A stretch of 64,000 nucleotides of DNA from Rheinheimera pacifica (GTDB lineage Bacteria; Pseudomonadota; Gammaproteobacteria; Enterobacterales; Alteromonadaceae), in the NCBI RefSeq assembly GCF_024809855.1, contig NZ_JANUEM010000004.1:248001-312000 (forward strand), read 5' to 3'. The notes beneath the pieces are model-generated. The model was given only the letters and a program-made list of their open reading frames with translations. It ran no database searches and was not told where the DNA came from. The position numbers were made by a program, and so were the translations under genes. Numbering within the stretch: the stretch's first letter is position 1; each line of letters begins with the position of its first letter. Below are positions 1-11,014 of this stretch, in pieces.

Positions 1-358
1 AAGCATAATCCATAGGCGTTTTGCCGTCTTCGCCTAACGAGCCATCCATCATGACAGAAGAGAAACCCAATTGGATTGAGCGCTGACAAACAGCCAGTGA
101 AGTACCATGATCCTGATGCATAACGACCGGAATATGCGGAAACTCTTCTACTGCTGCCAGAATCAGATGACGTAAAAACGGCGCACCGGCATATTTACGT
201 GCACCGGCTGAAGCCTGAACAATAACCGGACTATCGGTTTTATCTGCCGCCAGCATAATAGCGCGCATTTGCTCAAGGTTATTTACGTTAAAAGCTGGTA
301 TGCCGTAGCTAAACTCAGCGGCATGATCCAGCATCTGACGCAGGGAAATAAGGGCCAT
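1..358 (-). CDS. fba: Class II fructose-bisphosphate aldolase, N-terminal part
   Basis: Only the first 119 codons lie in the window; the gene runs off the left edge. The enzyme cleaves fructose 1,6-bisphosphate to DHAP and glyceraldehyde 3-phosphate in glycolysis/gluconeogenesis. The visible part has the zinc-site motif HQDHG at residues 81-85 followed by [11 protein letters not shown], which is the pattern of the class IIB (Calvin-cycle-like) aldolases rather than of E. coli FbaA. The ATG is preceded by AGAGAGG at a good distance. It is the last gene of the tkt-epd-pgk-fba cluster, 45 bp after pgk. Identity is secure; the subclass is from memory of the family. Confidence 0.93.
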   Translation of the reverse strand, partial: MALISLRQMLDHAAEFSYGIPAFNVNNLEQMRAIMLAADKTDSPVIVQASAGARKYAGAPFLRHLILAAVEEFPHIPVVMHQDHGTSLAVCQRSIQLGFSSVMMDGSLGEDGKTPMDYA

Positions 359-403
359 GAAATCCTCTCTTTATTTTTTTAGGGTACAGTTATAAACGTA
401 TTA

Positions 404-1585
404 TTATTGTGTTTTGCTACGCTGTTCCAGTATAGCTACTGCTGGCAGAGTTTTGCCTTCTAAAAACTCCAGAAAGGCCCCGCCACCTGTAGATATATAT
501 GAAATGTTGTTTGCAATATTATATTTATCTATCGCTGCCAACGTATCACCACCGCCAGCAATTGAGAAAGCGTCGCTATCTGCAATTGCCTGTGCTAATG
601 CTTTGGTGCCGGCAGCAAACTGGTCAAACTCAAATACACCAACCGGGCCGTTCCAGACGATAGTGCCAGCTGATTTTAAAATTTTAACCAGTTGCGCCGT
701 GGTATCCGGGCCGATATCAAAAATCATGTCGCCATCATCAACCGCTGCTACCTGCTTTAATGTGGCAACGGTGGTTTCACTGAATGCCTGGCCCACGACA
801 ACATCGGTTGGAACCGGAATATTAGCGCCGCGGGCTTTGGCTTGTGCCATTAAACGCTGTGCTTCAGGGATTAAATCTGCCTCATACAACGACTTACCCA
901 CATTATTGCCATTAGCGGCAATAAAGGTATTGGCAATACCACCACCGACAATTAATTGATCAACAATACCGGACAACGATTCCAGCACTGTCAGCTTAGT
1001 AGATACTTTAGAGCCCCCAACAATAGCAACTAGCGGCCGCTTCGGGTTCTTTAATGCCGCAGCAAGTGCATCCAGCTCTGCCACTAACAAAGGGCCGGCA
1101 CAGGCAACAGGAGCGAATTTAGCCACACCATGAGTTGAAGCCTGGGCCCGATGTGCGGTACCAAAAGCATCCATCACAAATACATCGCACAGCGCCGCCA
1201 GCTTTTGTGCTAAAACATCATCATTTTTGCCTTCGCCTTTATTAAAGCGTACGTTTTCAAACACCACCACTTCACCGGCGTTAATGTCAATACCATCAAG
1301 ATAATTTGCCGCAAGGCGCACCGGAGCTGTCAGGGCCTCAGCCAGATAATCCACCACAGGTTGCATGGATGATTCAGCATCATAAACGCCCTCTTCTGGC
1401 CGGCCAAGATGCGACATTACCATCACTTTAGCCCCTTTGCTCAGCGCCAGTTCAATTGTGGGTATTGCGGCTTTCAGACGGGCATCCGAGGTTACTTTGC
1501 CATTTTTTACCGGTACATTTAAATCTTCGCGGATCAGCACGCGTTTGCTGTTAAGATCCAAATCGCTCATGCGAATAACAGACAT
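404..1585 (-). CDS. pgk: Phosphoglycerate kinase
   Basis: 393 aa, full length for the family. It interconverts 1,3-bisphosphoglycerate + ADP and 3-phosphoglycerate + ATP in the cytosol. The N-terminal substrate region (RADLNVP-like [13 protein letters not shown]), GGSKVSTKL near the middle, and the C-terminal nucleotide loop ([13 protein letters not shown]) are all present. It sits 13 bp downstream of epd and 45 bp upstream of fba, as in many gammaproteobacteria, so these are probably cotranscribed. An ORF of 181 codons on the opposite strand is a shadow. Confidence 0.98.
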   Translation of the reverse strand: MSVIRMSDLDLNSKRVLIREDLNVPVKNGKVTSDARLKAAIPTIELALSKGAKVMVMSHLGRPEEGVYDAESSMQPVVDYLAEALTAPVRLAANYLDGIDINAGEVVVFENVRFNKGEGKNDDVLAQKLAALCDVFVMDAFGTAHRAQASTHGVAKFAPVACAGPLLVAELDALAAALKNPKRPLVAIVGGSKVSTKLTVLESLSGIVDQLIVGGGIANTFIAANGNNVGKSLYEADLIPEAQRLMAQAKARGANIPVPTDVVVGQAFSETTVATLKQVAAVDDGDMIFDIGPDTTAQLVKILKSAGTIVWNGPVGVFEFDQFAAGTKALAQAIADSDAFSIAGGGDTLAAIDKYNIANNISYISTGGGAFLEFLEGKTLPAVAILEQRSKTQ

Positions 1586-1598
1586 TTCAGGCTCCTTA

Positions 1599-2615
1599 TT
1601 ATAAAGTCGGTTGCATCATGGCTCGCGCCGTGTCAATCATGCGATTGGCAAAACCCCATTCGTTGTCACACCATACCAGGCATTTTACCAGCCGTTTATG
1701 GCTAACCCGGGTTTGTGAACCATCAACAATGCATGAGTGCGCATCGTGGTTAAAATCTACTGACACCAAAGGCTCTTCGGTATAATCCAGAATACCGGCC
1801 AGCTCACCAATACGGGCTTGCTGTAGTGCCTGATTAACTGCACTGATGCTAACATCCTGATGCAGTGTCACACTTAAATCCATCGCTGTTACGTTTACCG
1901 TAGGTACCCGTACAGCTATAGCTTCAAAACGGCCAGCAAATTGCGGCAATATGCGTTCGATACCCAGTGCCAGTTTGGTGTCTACCGGAATTATCGACTG
2001 GCTGGCAGCCCGGGTACGGCGTAGATCAGGGTGGTAAGCATCTATTACCTGTTGATCATGCATAGAGGCATGAATAGTGGTAATAGTACCGCTTTCAACA
2101 CCAAAATGCTGATCCAGCACCTGAATAACCGGCACTATGCAGTTAGTAGTACAAGAACCAGCCGATACCACTGTCATCTTTTCTGTTAAGCTGCTTTGGT
2201 TAATGCCGTAGATAATAGTGGCATCAATATCGGTATCGGCCGGGTGCGAAAACAACACCTTTTTGGCACCTGCCGTTAAATGCCAGTTCGCATGCTCGCG
2301 GCTATGAAATACACCGGTACATTCCAATACCACATCAACATCCAGCTCGCTCCAGGGCAGTGCCAAGGGATCGGCTTCAGCAAACAGTGCAATATCAGTT
2401 CCGTCAACGTTAATACCACCGTCATATGAACTGACGCTGAAACCAAAACGGCCGTGCGACGTGTCATACTTTAATAAATGCGCGACCCCTTTGGCATCGG
2501 CCAGCTCATTAATGGCAACAACATTCAGTTCATGCTGCCAGCCATTTTCATAAATAGCGCGTAAAATATTACGCCCAATACGGCCAAAACCGTTTATTGC
2601 CAGTCTTATTGCCAT
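1599..2615 (-). CDS. epd: D-erythrose-4-phosphate dehydrogenase
   Basis: 338 aa from the ATG at 2615; a GTG codon directly before it could also serve. It is a GAPDH-fold NAD enzyme with NGFGRIGR at the N terminus and the active-site cysteine in AGSCTTNC (about residue 155). The stretch [19 protein letters not shown] and the position between tkt and pgk point to Epd rather than glycolytic GapA. The known role of Epd is oxidation of erythrose 4-phosphate to 4-phosphoerythronate for pyridoxal phosphate synthesis. A hairpin terminator separates it from tkt, so it may have its own promoter in the 2619-2702 gap. Confidence 0.9.
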   Translation of the reverse strand: MAIRLAINGFGRIGRNILRAIYENGWQHELNVVAINELADAKGVAHLLKYDTSHGRFGFSVSSYDGGINVDGTDIALFAEADPLALPWSELDVDVVLECTGVFHSREHANWHLTAGAKKVLFSHPADTDIDATIIYGINQSSLTEKMTVVSAGSCTTNCIVPVIQVLDQHFGVESGTITTIHASMHDQQVIDAYHPDLRRTRAASQSIIPVDTKLALGIERILPQFAGRFEAIAVRVPTVNVTAMDLSVTLHQDVSISAVNQALQQARIGELAGILDYTEEPLVSVDFNHDAHSCIVDGSQTRVSHKRLVKCLVWCDNEWGFANRMIDTARAMMQPTL

Positions 2616-2662
2616 CACACCACGCCATTAATACGACAAAAATTACCACAAAAAATATATGA

Positions 2663-2694
2663 CAAAAAAATGGGACCAAAGCTGATCCCATTTT
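2663..2694 (-). terminator. Rho-independent terminator after tkt
   Basis: Reading the minus strand, AAAATGGGA pairs with TCCCATTTT around a 10-nt loop and runs into a T tract. It lies just past the tkt stop and before epd, so it probably ends or attenuates tkt transcripts. Confidence 0.75.
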
Positions 2695-2702
2695 ATTAAC
2701 TA

Positions 2703-4700
2703 TTACGCCAGCAGCTGTTCTGCTGCCTCAAGCACTTTTGCAGTGGTAATACCAAAGTGTTCAAATAACTGTTCAGCCGGTGCTGATTCACCAAAACTGG
2801 TCATGCCAATAATTTTGCCGGTTAAACCGACATATTTATACCAGCAGTCGGTAATACCGGCTTCTACGGCAATACGCTTGCTTACTGAAGCGGGTAATAC
2901 AGCTTCACGATAAGCAGCATCTTGTTGTTCAAATACATCGGTCGATGGCATAGACACTACGCGTACTGCTTTGCCCTGCTCGCTCAGCTTAGCGGCAGCC
3001 TGCATTGCCAGCTCAACTTCAGAGCCGGTGGCAATAATAATCAGCTCTGGCGTGCCGTTGCAGTCACGCAAGGTATAACCGCCGCGTGCAATATCGGCCA
3101 GTTGCTGCGTATTACGCGGCTGTTGTGCCAGATTCTGCCGGGTGAAAACTAAGGTACTCGGGCCATCAGTGCGCTCAATTGCCGCTTTCCAGGCTACGGC
3201 AGACTCGACCTGATCGCACGGACGCCAGTTCATTAAATTTGGTGTAGCGCGCAGTGCAGCTAATTGCTCTACCGGCTGGTGCGTTGGGCCATCTTCACCT
3301 AAGCCGATAGAATCGTGGGTGTAAACGAAGATTACCCGCTGCTTCATCAACGCGGCCATACGCACCGCATTACGGGCATATTCCATAAACATCAGGAAGG
3401 TCGCACCGTAAGGTACAAAGCCGCCGTGTAGTGCGATACCATTCATAATGGCCGACATACCGAATTCACGCACACCGTAATAAATGTAGTTACCGCTGGC
3501 ATCAACACCGGTAAGTGGCTTAGAGCCAGACCAGATAGTCAAATTAGAACCGGCTAAATCTGCCGAGCCACCCATAAATTCCGGTAGAATTGGGCCAAAA
3601 GCATTCAATGTATTTTGTGATGCTTTACGGCTGGCAATATTGGCAGGGTTGGCTTGCAGCTGTTTAATATAGGCCTGAGATTTCTCTGCCCAATCTGATG
3701 GTAAATCGCCGGCTACACGGCGGCTGTATTCTGCTGCCAATTCAGGAAAGGCTGCACTATAACGGGCAAACAACTGCTGCCAGTCTTGCTGCTGTGCACT
3801 ACCTTTTGCTTTGGCATCCCAATCAGCATAAATGTCGGCCGGAATATCAAACGGTGCATGTGACCATTGCAAAAAATCACGGGCTGCGGCAATTTCAGTA
3901 TCACCCAGCGGCGCACCGTGGCTATCGTGGCTGCCGCCTTTATTCGGCGCGCCATAGCCTATAACGGTACGACAACAAATAAGTGTTGGCTTGGCTGTTT
4001 CAGCTTTTGCCTGTTTAATTGCTGCTTCTACAGCTGCAGCATCATGACCATCAACATTACTGATCACATGCCAGCCATAGGCTGCAAACCGGGCCGGGGT
4101 GTTATCGGTAAACCAGCCCTCAACATGGCCATCGATAGAAATACCGTTGTCATCCCAAAAAGCAATCAATTTGCCTAAGCCTAACGTGCCGGCAAGTGAA
4201 CAAGCTTCGTGTGAAATACCTTCCATCAGGCAACCATCACCTAAAAAAGTGTAGGTATGATGATCAACAATATCGTAACCCGGCTGGTTAAACTGTGCTG
4301 CCAGAGCTTTTTCCGCAATTGCCATGCCCACTGCATTGGTAATCCCCTGACCAAGCGGGCCTGTCGTGGTTTCTACTCCCGGTGCATAACCGTATTCCGG
4401 ATGGCCTGGCGTTCTGGAATGTAACTGACGGAACTGCTTTAGATCGTCAATACCTAAATCGTAACCGCTTAAATGTAATAAAGAATACAGCAACATAGAA
4501 CCATGGCCGTTTGACAGAATAAAACGGTCGCGGTTTGGCCACGTTGGATCCTGCGGATTATGCCGGAGAAAATCACGCCATAACACTTCGGCAATGTCGG
4601 CCATACCCATAGGGGCACCCGGATGACCTGATTTAGCTTTTTGCACCGCATCCATGCTAAGAGCACGGATCGCATTGGCGAGTTGTTTACGAGATGGCAT
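2703..4700 (-). CDS. tkt: Transketolase
   Basis: 665 aa from the ATG at 4700. This start is preferred over an in-frame ATG five codons upstream because AGGAG lies 5 nt before it and no ribosome site precedes the upstream one. The enzyme is thiamine-diphosphate dependent and moves two-carbon ketol units in the non-oxidative pentose phosphate pathway. Visible motifs are the substrate region ([12 protein letters not shown]), the ThDP site ([13 protein letters not shown]...WDDN) and the pyrimidine-domain [13 protein letters not shown]. It heads the tkt-epd-pgk-fba cluster and is divergent from metK. Confidence 0.97.
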   Translation of the reverse strand: MPSRKQLANAIRALSMDAVQKAKSGHPGAPMGMADIAEVLWRDFLRHNPQDPTWPNRDRFILSNGHGSMLLYSLLHLSGYDLGIDDLKQFRQLHSRTPGHPEYGYAPGVETTTGPLGQGITNAVGMAIAEKALAAQFNQPGYDIVDHHTYTFLGDGCLMEGISHEACSLAGTLGLGKLIAFWDDNGISIDGHVEGWFTDNTPARFAAYGWHVISNVDGHDAAAVEAAIKQAKAETAKPTLICCRTVIGYGAPNKGGSHDSHGAPLGDTEIAAARDFLQWSHAPFDIPADIYADWDAKAKGSAQQQDWQQLFARYSAAFPELAAEYSRRVAGDLPSDWAEKSQAYIKQLQANPANIASRKASQNTLNAFGPILPEFMGGSADLAGSNLTIWSGSKPLTGVDASGNYIYYGVREFGMSAIMNGIALHGGFVPYGATFLMFMEYARNAVRMAALMKQRVIFVYTHDSIGLGEDGPTHQPVEQLAALRATPNLMNWRPCDQVESAVAWKAAIERTDGPSTLVFTRQNLAQQPRNTQQLADIARGGYTLRDCNGTPELIIIATGSEVELAMQAAAKLSEQGKAVRVVSMPSTDVFEQQDAAYREAVLPASVSKRIAVEAGITDCWYKYVGLTGKIIGMTSFGESAPAEQLFEHFGITTAKVLEAAEQLLA

Positions 4701-4896
4701 GTTCACTCCTGACATTGCGCGGCTTCTGTATAACGAAGCAGATTATTATTTAGCTGAAATGTTAAGGCAGAAAGAGGTTCTATTTTCCCAGAGCCCCCAC
4801 CAGATGGCAAATTTAAATCGGCTGACATAAAGAATTTTTAATCATGCAGATCTAACTGTCTGTACTAACGTAATAAGCAACTTAAAATAGCATTAA

Positions 4897-4904
4897 AGAC
4901 GTCT
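4897..4904. promoter_or_regulatory. MetJ-type operator (met box) upstream of metK
   Basis: AGACGTCT, an exact match to the 8-bp MetJ consensus, lies 129 bp before the metK start in the 333-bp gap between the tkt and metK start codons. MetJ normally needs two or more adjacent boxes. The flanking 8-mers are poor matches, and one weaker candidate (AACTGTCT, 5 of 8) lies at 4854-4861. No SAM-riboswitch-like structure is seen here. The rest of the gap should contain the divergent promoters, which I could not place with confidence. Confidence 0.45.
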
Positions 4905-5033
4905 GGGTGGCAGATTTTTCTGGCAATGCGTTAGCGCTTTCTCTAGAATACCTGCCTATTTTTTTGAGTTCGGCACGGCGCTCAACGCCGTAACGGACTT
5001 AACTGCATTAACCTTATTTTTGGAATACAACAG

Positions 5034-6182
5034 ATGGCACAACACATTTTTACTTCTGAGTCGGTATCTGAAGGGCATCCGGATAAAATTGCCGATCAGA
5101 TTTCTGACGCCGTGCTGGATGCAATCCTGGAACAAGATCCTAAAGCCCGCGTGGCCTGCGAAACCTTCGTTAAAACCGGTATGGTGCTGGTAGGCGGTGA
5201 AATTACTACCTCTGCCTGGGTTGATATTGAAGAAATTACCCGTAAAACCGTGCGTGAAATTGGTTACGTACACTCTGATATGGGTTTTGATGCCGATTCA
5301 TGTGCCGTATTAAATGCTATTGGTAAGCAATCACCTGATATTAACCAGGGTGTAGACCGTGCCGATCCGAAAGAACAAGGTGCCGGCGATCAGGGTTTAA
5401 TGTTTGGCTACGCCAGTAATGAAACTGACGTATTAATGCCAGCCCCTATTACCTATTCACACCGCTTGGTACAACGCCAGGCCCAGGTACGTAAAGACGG
5501 TACACTGCCCTGGCTGCGCCCGGATGCAAAATCACAGTTAAGCTTTATATACGAAGACGGCAAGCCGGTAGGTATTGATGCGGTAGTATTGTCTACCCAG
5601 CACTGCGATACCATCAGCACTGCTGATCTGCGTGAAGCCGTAATGGAAACCATTATTAAACCGGTACTCCCGGCAGAGTGGTTAAGCAGCAAAACTAAAT
5701 TCTTTATCAACCCGACCGGCCGCTTTGTGATCGGCGGCCCGATGGGCGACTGTGGCCTAACCGGCCGTAAAATTATCGTCGATTCCTACGGCGGTATGGC
5801 ACGTCATGGTGGCGGTGCATTCTCAGGTAAAGATCCATCGAAAGTAGACCGTTCAGCAGCATATGCAGCACGCTATGTGGCTAAAAATATTGTCGCTGCC
5901 GGTCTGGCAGAACGCTGTGAGTTGCAGGTGTCTTATGCTATCGGTGTGGCAGAGCCTACCTCTATAAGCCTGGAAACCTTCGGCACCAGTAAACTGACTG
6001 AAGAGCAGCTCATTAAACTGGTACGTGAACATTTTGACCTGCGCCCTTACGGCCTGATTGAAATGTTAAAACTGGAACGGCCAATCTATCTGCCAACGGC
6101 AGCTTACGGCCACTTCGGCCGCGATCAGTTCCCGTGGGAGCAAACTGATAAAGCTGAGTTACTGCGTCAGTACGCAAAGTAA
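5034..6182 (+). CDS. metK: S-adenosylmethionine synthetase
   Basis: 382 aa, full length. It makes SAM from methionine and ATP. Motifs include [19 protein letters not shown] at the N terminus, the hexapeptide-type GAGDQG loop near residue 120, and the phosphate loop [19 protein letters not shown]. It stands alone, divergent from tkt, behind a MetJ-like box and ahead of a strong terminator, so it is probably monocistronic and methionine regulated. Confidence 0.98.
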   Translation: MAQHIFTSESVSEGHPDKIADQISDAVLDAILEQDPKARVACETFVKTGMVLVGGEITTSAWVDIEEITRKTVREIGYVHSDMGFDADSCAVLNAIGKQSPDINQGVDRADPKEQGAGDQGLMFGYASNETDVLMPAPITYSHRLVQRQAQVRKDGTLPWLRPDAKSQLSFIYEDGKPVGIDAVVLSTQHCDTISTADLREAVMETIIKPVLPAEWLSSKTKFFINPTGRFVIGGPMGDCGLTGRKIIVDSYGGMARHGGGAFSGKDPSKVDRSAAYAARYVAKNIVAAGLAERCELQVSYAIGVAEPTSISLETFGTSKLTEEQLIKLVREHFDLRPYGLIEMLKLERPIYLPTAAYGHFGRDQFPWEQTDKAELLRQYAK

Positions 6183-6202
6183 ACATCGCTGGTTAGTCGT
6201 AT

Positions 6203-6228
6203 AAAAGGAGAGCCTGGCTCTCCTTTTT
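6203..6228 (+). terminator. Rho-independent terminator after metK
   Basis: A perfect inverted repeat AAAAGGAGAGCC / GGCTCTCCTTTT followed by T residues, starting 20 bp past the metK stop. Confidence 0.9.
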
Positions 6229-6366
6229 CACACTTGTTATTAGCAAACCAGATTAGCAATTTCGTCTTATCATCCGGCACTTTTTGTGTATGATAAGCCG
6301 TTGTGTTGTATCCGGGGTCCTCTGTCACTGGGCAGAGCGAAACAAAACTATAAGAAAGGAACATGT

Positions 6367-7959
6367 ATGTCTGAACAAAACGCCGCCGCTGAGAAAAGCA
6401 GCTGGCTTAACCGTGCGCTTAACGCGATTGAAGTTGTGGGTAATAAACTACCCGATCCAGCCGTGTTATTTGCCTTATTAATGTTTGTTGTCTGGGGTCT
6501 GTCCTGGGCGCTGGCAGGTGTCAGTTTTAATGAAATTGATCCGCGCACCGGAGCTGCTATTCAGGTAAATAATCTGCTGGCAGCAGATTCACTTACCGGC
6601 TTTATGGCCAAAATGGTCAACACCTTTGTTACTTTTGCCCCGCTGGGTGTAGTACTGGTAGCAATGCTGGGATTAGGTGTGGCAGAACATACTGGTTTTA
6701 TTAATGCAGGGCTGCGCTCAGTATTATCTGTAACGCCTAAAATGCTGTTAACCCCGGTACTGATCGCAGTAGGTGTTGCCAGCCATATGGCGGTAGATGC
6801 AGGTTACGTGTTGGTTATTCCATTGGGTGCGGTTATTTTTTATGCAGCTGGCCGCCATCCATTAGCCGGTATTGCGGCGGCCTTTGCCGGGGTATCAGGC
6901 GGTTTTTCAGCCACTATCTTACCATCAAGCTTAGATCCTTTGCTGTCGGGTTTAACACAGGCCTCGGCGCGCTTATCTGCTGATCCGGCAGCGGCTGCGC
7001 TGGTGATCAGCCCAATGAATAATTATTACTTCACCACGGCTTCTACCCTGTTGGTGGTCATTGTGGGCTGGATCCTAACCGACAAATTTATTGAACCGCG
7101 TTTAAAAAATACGGTTGTTGATGGCGACCCGGCAGATATGCCAAAGATGGACGATTTAAAACCAAATGAGCGCAAAGGTTTACGCTGGGCCAGCTTTTCA
7201 ATGGTATTAAGCATAGTACTGTTAATTGCTACCGCATTGCCGGAGACATCTGCATGGCGGGCTCCGGCAGGTACTACCCTGGCAGAAGGCCAAAGTAACC
7301 TGCTGGTAGCGGCAGCACCGCTAATGCAATCTATTGTCAGTATTATCTTTGTGTTTTTCCTGATCCCCGGCATAGTTTATGGCTATGTGTCCGGCACAGC
7401 TAAAGACCACCGCGATATTGTAAAAGGCATGAGTAAAGCCATGAGCGGCATGGGCTACTATATTGTTATGGCATTTTTCTGTGCCCAGTTTATTTATGCT
7501 TTTGGCCAGTCTAACCTTGGTGCCCTAATAGCGCTAAAAGGTGCAAACTGGCTGCAGGAAATGGCATTCCCTATGGGCTTTACGCTGATTGGTATCGTGC
7601 TGTTATCCGGCTTTGTTAACCTGTTGATTGGCTCTGCTTCAGCTAAATGGGCATTAATTGGCGCCGTTATGGTTCCTATGCTGATGCAACTTGGCGTATC
7701 ACCCGATTTAACGCAAGCGGCTTATCGTGTGGGTGACTCTTCTACTAACATTATTACGCCTTTGCTGCCGTATTTCCCGCTGATAGTGGTCTTTTGCCAG
7801 AAATATGTTAAATCAACCGGCATCGGTACCCTTATCGCACTGATGTTGCCGTACTCTATTACCTTACTGGTGATGTGGACAGCGTTTTTACTTGGCTTCT
7901 GGGCACTGGATATACCGCTTGGCGTTGGCGCCAGTTACAGCTATCCGGCGATAAACTGA
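6367..7959 (+). CDS. AbgT-family transporter
   Basis: 530 aa from the ATG at 6367, chosen because AAAGGA lies just upstream; the longer frame adds 27 residues with no ribosome site. The protein is a polytopic inner-membrane protein of the AbgT (p-aminobenzoyl-glutamate transporter / MtrF / YdaH) family, close to the usual 500-530 aa length. Recognisable parts are KLPDPAVLFALL near the N terminus, GVASHMAVDAGYVLVIPLGA, and the late segment with GSASAKWALIGAVMVPML and VGDSSTNIITPLLPYFPL, which is the family's conserved second pseudo-repeat. Family members import p-aminobenzoyl-glutamate or export sulfonamides. The substrate cannot be told here. It is monocistronic between two terminators. Confidence 0.93.
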   Translation: MSEQNAAAEKSSWLNRALNAIEVVGNKLPDPAVLFALLMFVVWGLSWALAGVSFNEIDPRTGAAIQVNNLLAADSLTGFMAKMVNTFVTFAPLGVVLVAMLGLGVAEHTGFINAGLRSVLSVTPKMLLTPVLIAVGVASHMAVDAGYVLVIPLGAVIFYAAGRHPLAGIAAAFAGVSGGFSATILPSSLDPLLSGLTQASARLSADPAAAALVISPMNNYYFTTASTLLVVIVGWILTDKFIEPRLKNTVVDGDPADMPKMDDLKPNERKGLRWASFSMVLSIVLLIATALPETSAWRAPAGTTLAEGQSNLLVAAAPLMQSIVSIIFVFFLIPGIVYGYVSGTAKDHRDIVKGMSKAMSGMGYYIVMAFFCAQFIYAFGQSNLGALIALKGANWLQEMAFPMGFTLIGIVLLSGFVNLLIGSASAKWALIGAVMVPMLMQLGVSPDLTQAAYRVGDSSTNIITPLLPYFPLIVVFCQKYVKSTGIGTLIALMLPYSITLLVMWTAFLLGFWALDIPLGVGASYSYPAIN

Positions 7960-7977
7960 TCTATCGTTAACTTTCAC

Positions 7978-8006
7978 AAACCCTGCTGCGGCAGGGTTTG
8001 TTTTTT
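7978..8006 (+). terminator. Rho-independent terminator after the AbgT-family gene
   Basis: AAACCCTGC / GCAGGGTTT with a 4-nt loop, followed by a T-rich run. Confidence 0.9.
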
Positions 8007-8065
8007 CTGTTGCTTGCCTCTGTCGCCTGCTACCATAACGGCATTATTCTGTTGCAGAAGTTTTT

Positions 8066-8794
8066 ATGCGTATTCCAAGAATTTATTACAGCGGTGCTAT
8101 TGCACTTAACCACGAATTTGCCCTCGATGACGATGCGGCCAACCATGTTGGCCGCGTGCTGCGCATGCCGGTTGGCAGCGCATTGCTGCTATTTAATGGC
8201 GATGGCTTTAACTACCCGGCCCGTATCAGCAGCAGCGATAAAAAGCGCGTAAATGTTATTGCCCAGGCGCAGCAAGACAACCCGGTAGAATCACCACTGA
8301 AAATTCATCTGGGCCAGGGTATATCGCGCGGCGACAGAATGGATTTTGCCATTCAAAAAGCGGTGGAACTTGGTGTGACCGAAATTACCCCTCTTTTTAC
8401 CGAGCGCTGTGGCGTCAAGCTGGACGGCGAGCGTTTAGCTAAACGTAACGAACAATGGCAAAAAATTGCGATCAGCGCTTGCGAGCAAAGTGGCCGCAGT
8501 ATAGTGCCAACTGTGCATCCGGCCATTTCGCTGGACAATTGGCTGGCTCAAAGCACAAAAGAATTAAAACTGACCTTGCATCCGTGGGCCAAAGACACCA
8601 TTAAGACGCTTATACCCAACCACAATATCCGTTTAGTTATAGGCCCTGAAGGCGGTTTCAGTGAGCAGGAAATGCTGCAAACTACCGGAGCCGGTTTTAG
8701 CGGCATCCAGTTAGGGCCACGGGTACTACGCACCGAAACCGCCGCCCTTACTGCGATAAGTGCGTTGCAACTGCAATTTGGCGATCTGGCCTGA
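8066..8794 (+). CDS. rsmE: 16S rRNA m3U1498 methyltransferase RsmE
   Basis: 242 aa. It is a SPOUT-fold methyltransferase with an N-terminal PUA-like domain (RIPRIYYSG...HVGRVLRM) and the C-terminal knotted SAM site (VIGPEGGFSEQE, then QLGPRVLRTETAAL). RsmE is known to methylate N3 of U1498 in 16S rRNA on the 30S subunit. It starts a run of closely spaced genes rsmE-gshB-yqgE-ruvX-DUF1653, an order that is common in gammaproteobacteria. Confidence 0.97.
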   Translation: MRIPRIYYSGAIALNHEFALDDDAANHVGRVLRMPVGSALLLFNGDGFNYPARISSSDKKRVNVIAQAQQDNPVESPLKIHLGQGISRGDRMDFAIQKAVELGVTEITPLFTERCGVKLDGERLAKRNEQWQKIAISACEQSGRSIVPTVHPAISLDNWLAQSTKELKLTLHPWAKDTIKTLIPNHNIRLVIGPEGGFSEQEMLQTTGAGFSGIQLGPRVLRTETAALTAISALQLQFGDLA

Positions 8795-8803
8795 GGATAC
8801 AAG

Positions 8804-9766
8804 ATGAGTAAACCGATAAAACTTGGCATAGTGATGGACCCAATTTCGGCCATCAATATTAAAAAAGACTCCAGTTTCGCCATGTTACTGCAGGCGCAGC
8901 AGCGCGGTTATCAAATTCACTATATGGAAATGGCCGACTTATACCTGTTGGAAGGCCAGGCCCGCGCAGCAACTAAGTTACTAACAGTACAACAAGACCC
9001 GGCCGGCTGGTATCAGTTTGGCAGCGAGCAGGATATTACCCTTAGCGAGCTGGATGTGATCTTGATGCGTAAAGATCCGCCGTTTGATACCGAGTATATC
9101 TACGCCACTTATATTCTTGAACGGGCTGAAGATGAAGGTACGTTAATTGTTAATAAACCACAGAGCCTGCGCGACGCCAACGAGAAGCTGTATACCAGTT
9201 GGTTTAGCCAGCATACGCCAAAAACTCTGGTTAGCCGCGATGCCAAGCGCTTAAAAGCGTTTTATCAGGCCGAACAGGACGTTATTTTAAAACCATTGGA
9301 TGGTATGGGCGGCGCCTCTATATTCCGTTTAAAGCCGGGTGATGCCAACGTTAGCGTAATTATTGAAACACTAACCGAACATGGCAGCCGTTATGCTATG
9401 GCTCAGCGCTTTATTCCTGAAATAAGTCAGGGCGATAAACGAATACTGGTAGTAAACGGTAAACCCGTGCCATACTGTTTAGCACGCATTCCAGCCAGCG
9501 GCGAAACCCGTGGTAACCTTGCTGCCGGTGGCCGCGGTGAAGCCAGGCCCTTGTCAGATTCTGACTGGGCAATAGCCAATGCTGTTGCTCCCACGCTAAA
9601 AGCAAAAGGCCTTATTTTTGTTGGTTTGGATGTAATAGGCGACAAATTAACTGAAATTAACGTTACCAGCCCAACCTGTATCCGCGAAATTGAAGCGGCG
9701 TTTCCTGTAAGTATCACCAGTTTGTTATTTGATGAAATTGAACAGCTGCTGGCAGCGCGCCAGTGA
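8804..9766 (+). CDS. gshB: Glutathione synthetase
   Basis: 320 aa; GAGG lies ahead of the ATG. It is an ATP-grasp ligase joining gamma-glutamylcysteine and glycine, the second step of glutathione synthesis. The N-terminal GIVMDPISAINIKKDSSFAM, the central KPLDGMGG glycine loop and the C-terminal DVIGDKLTEINVTSPTC metal/ATP site match prokaryotic GshB. It lies 9 bp after rsmE. Confidence 0.98.
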   Translation: MSKPIKLGIVMDPISAINIKKDSSFAMLLQAQQRGYQIHYMEMADLYLLEGQARAATKLLTVQQDPAGWYQFGSEQDITLSELDVILMRKDPPFDTEYIYATYILERAEDEGTLIVNKPQSLRDANEKLYTSWFSQHTPKTLVSRDAKRLKAFYQAEQDVILKPLDGMGGASIFRLKPGDANVSVIIETLTEHGSRYAMAQRFIPEISQGDKRILVVNGKPVPYCLARIPASGETRGNLAAGGRGEARPLSDSDWAIANAVAPTLKAKGLIFVGLDVIGDKLTEINVTSPTCIREIEAAFPVSITSLLFDEIEQLLAARQ

Positions 9767-9790
9767 CAACCATGTTGTAGCGAGGTCACT

Positions 9791-10348
9791 ATGCAGAGTT
9801 TTCAGAATCATTTTTTAATTGCTATGCCGTCATTAGACGATCCACTGTTTAAACGCAGTGTCGCCTATATTTGTGAGCACAATACCGAAGGTGCGATGGC
9901 CATAGTCATTAACCACCCGCTGGATGTAAAAGTGGCCGATTTGCTACAGCAACTGCAAATTGAATACAACACCGAAAGCCCGGCGGCAACAGCCCATGTT
10001 TGTGCCGGCGGCCCGGTGCAGCACGACAGAGGCTTTGTACTGCATACCGCCAAAGAAGGCTACGCCAGCAGCATGCACCTGAACGACGGCCTGATGGTGA
10101 CAACGTCAAAAGATATTCTGTTTGACCTTACCACCGACAACGCGCCGGAAAAATTTATTCTGGCCCTGGGCTATGCCGGCTGGACAGCCGGCCAACTGGA
10201 GCAGGAAATAGCCGATAACGCCTGGTTAATTATTCCGGCCGACAGCGATATTATTTTTGATTTAACCCATGCTGAGAAATGGCAAAGTGCTACAGCAAAA
10301 ATTGGTATCAAGCCCTGGCAACTAACTAACGAGGCCGGTCACGCTTAA
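9791..10348 (+). CDS. yqgE: YqgE/AlgH family (UPF0301) protein
   Basis: 185 aa, start supported by GAGG. It begins with [26 protein letters not shown] and continues with [11 protein letters not shown] and [13 protein letters not shown], the signature of UPF0301. The biochemical role is unsettled: it has been called a transcriptional regulator (AlgH) in Pseudomonas, without firm proof. Its stop overlaps the ruvX start (TAATG), so the two are translationally coupled. Confidence 0.95.
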   Translation: MQSFQNHFLIAMPSLDDPLFKRSVAYICEHNTEGAMAIVINHPLDVKVADLLQQLQIEYNTESPAATAHVCAGGPVQHDRGFVLHTAKEGYASSMHLNDGLMVTTSKDILFDLTTDNAPEKFILALGYAGWTAGQLEQEIADNAWLIIPADSDIIFDLTHAEKWQSATAKIGIKPWQLTNEAGHA

Positions 10349-10764
10349 TGAGCCGCACCATTTTAACCTTCGATTATGGTACTAAAAGCATTGGCGTGGC
10401 GGTAGGTCAGGAACTTACCGGCACTGCCTCACTGCTTAGCGCACTAAAAGCTCAGGATGGCATACCCGACTGGGTCGTGCTGGAAAAGCTGATTAACGAA
10501 TGGAAACCACAGCTATTATTGGTAGGTTTGCCGCTGAATATGGACGGCACCGAGCAGCCATTTACCGTGCGCACACGCAAATTTGCTAACCGGCTGCACG
10601 GCCGTTTTGGCCTACCGGTAGAACTGCACGACGAGCGCTTAACTACTACTGAAGCCCGCAGTATGCTGTTTGCCGACGGCGGCTACCGTAACTTAGCCAA
10701 AGACAAAGTGGATAGCCTGTCAGCCAAAATTATCTTTGAGAGCTGGTATGAACAACGTGCTTAA
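10348..10764 (+). CDS. ruvX: RuvX/YqgF, RNase H-fold nuclease in pre-16S rRNA processing
   Basis: 138 aa, the same length as E. coli YqgF. The RNase H-like core is visible: the first acidic strand [13 protein letters not shown], the second acid in [14 protein letters not shown], and the last acid in [12 protein letters not shown]. The family was first thought to resolve Holliday junctions and is now linked to 16S rRNA 5'-end maturation. It overlaps yqgE by one base. Confidence 0.95.
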   Translation: MSRTILTFDYGTKSIGVAVGQELTGTASLLSALKAQDGIPDWVVLEKLINEWKPQLLLVGLPLNMDGTEQPFTVRTRKFANRLHGRFGLPVELHDERLTTTEARSMLFADGGYRNLAKDKVDSLSAKIIFESWYEQRA

Positions 10765-11014
10765 CCCCCCAGTTAAACCTGGTTACTATCAACATTACAA
10801 AGGCGCATACTATCAGGTAATTGACTGCGCCTGTCATAGCGAAACCGAACAATGGCTGGTCATTTATCGTGCCCTGTACGGCGATTTCGGCCTTTGGGCC
10901 AGGCCGCTGGATATGTTTAACGAAAACGTTAAAATTGCCGGTGAGTTGCTGCCACGCTTTCAGTATCTGGGCCAGACTAAACCAGATGCTCTCAGGGAAA
11001 ATCTGCCGGGTTAA
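10748..11014 (+). CDS. DUF1653 domain protein
   Basis: 88 aa from the ATG at 10748, which overlaps the ruvX 3' end by 17 bp; a TTG four codons earlier is the alternative start. The whole protein is one DUF1653 domain ([38 protein letters not shown]), a small beta-rich domain of unknown function. Its 3' end overlaps the convergent gene at 10992-11546 by 23 bp. Confidence 0.85.
   Translation: MNNVLNPPVKPGYYQHYKGAYYQVIDCACHSETEQWLVIYRALYGDFGLWARPLDMFNENVKIAGELLPRFQYLGQTKPDALRENLPG

Noticed and set aside
414-959. 181-codon ORF opposite pgk
   Set aside because: Shadow of a strongly conserved gene; no protein family seen. Similar antisense frames over gcvP, yfhM, dnaE2 and others were left out for the same reason.
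1599-2615. Calling this gene gapA
   Set aside because: AGSCTTNC, the [12 protein letters not shown] block and the tkt-pgk context fit Epd better.
4716-5033. SAM riboswitch upstream of metK
   Set aside because: No riboswitch-like stem set; a MetJ box is present instead.
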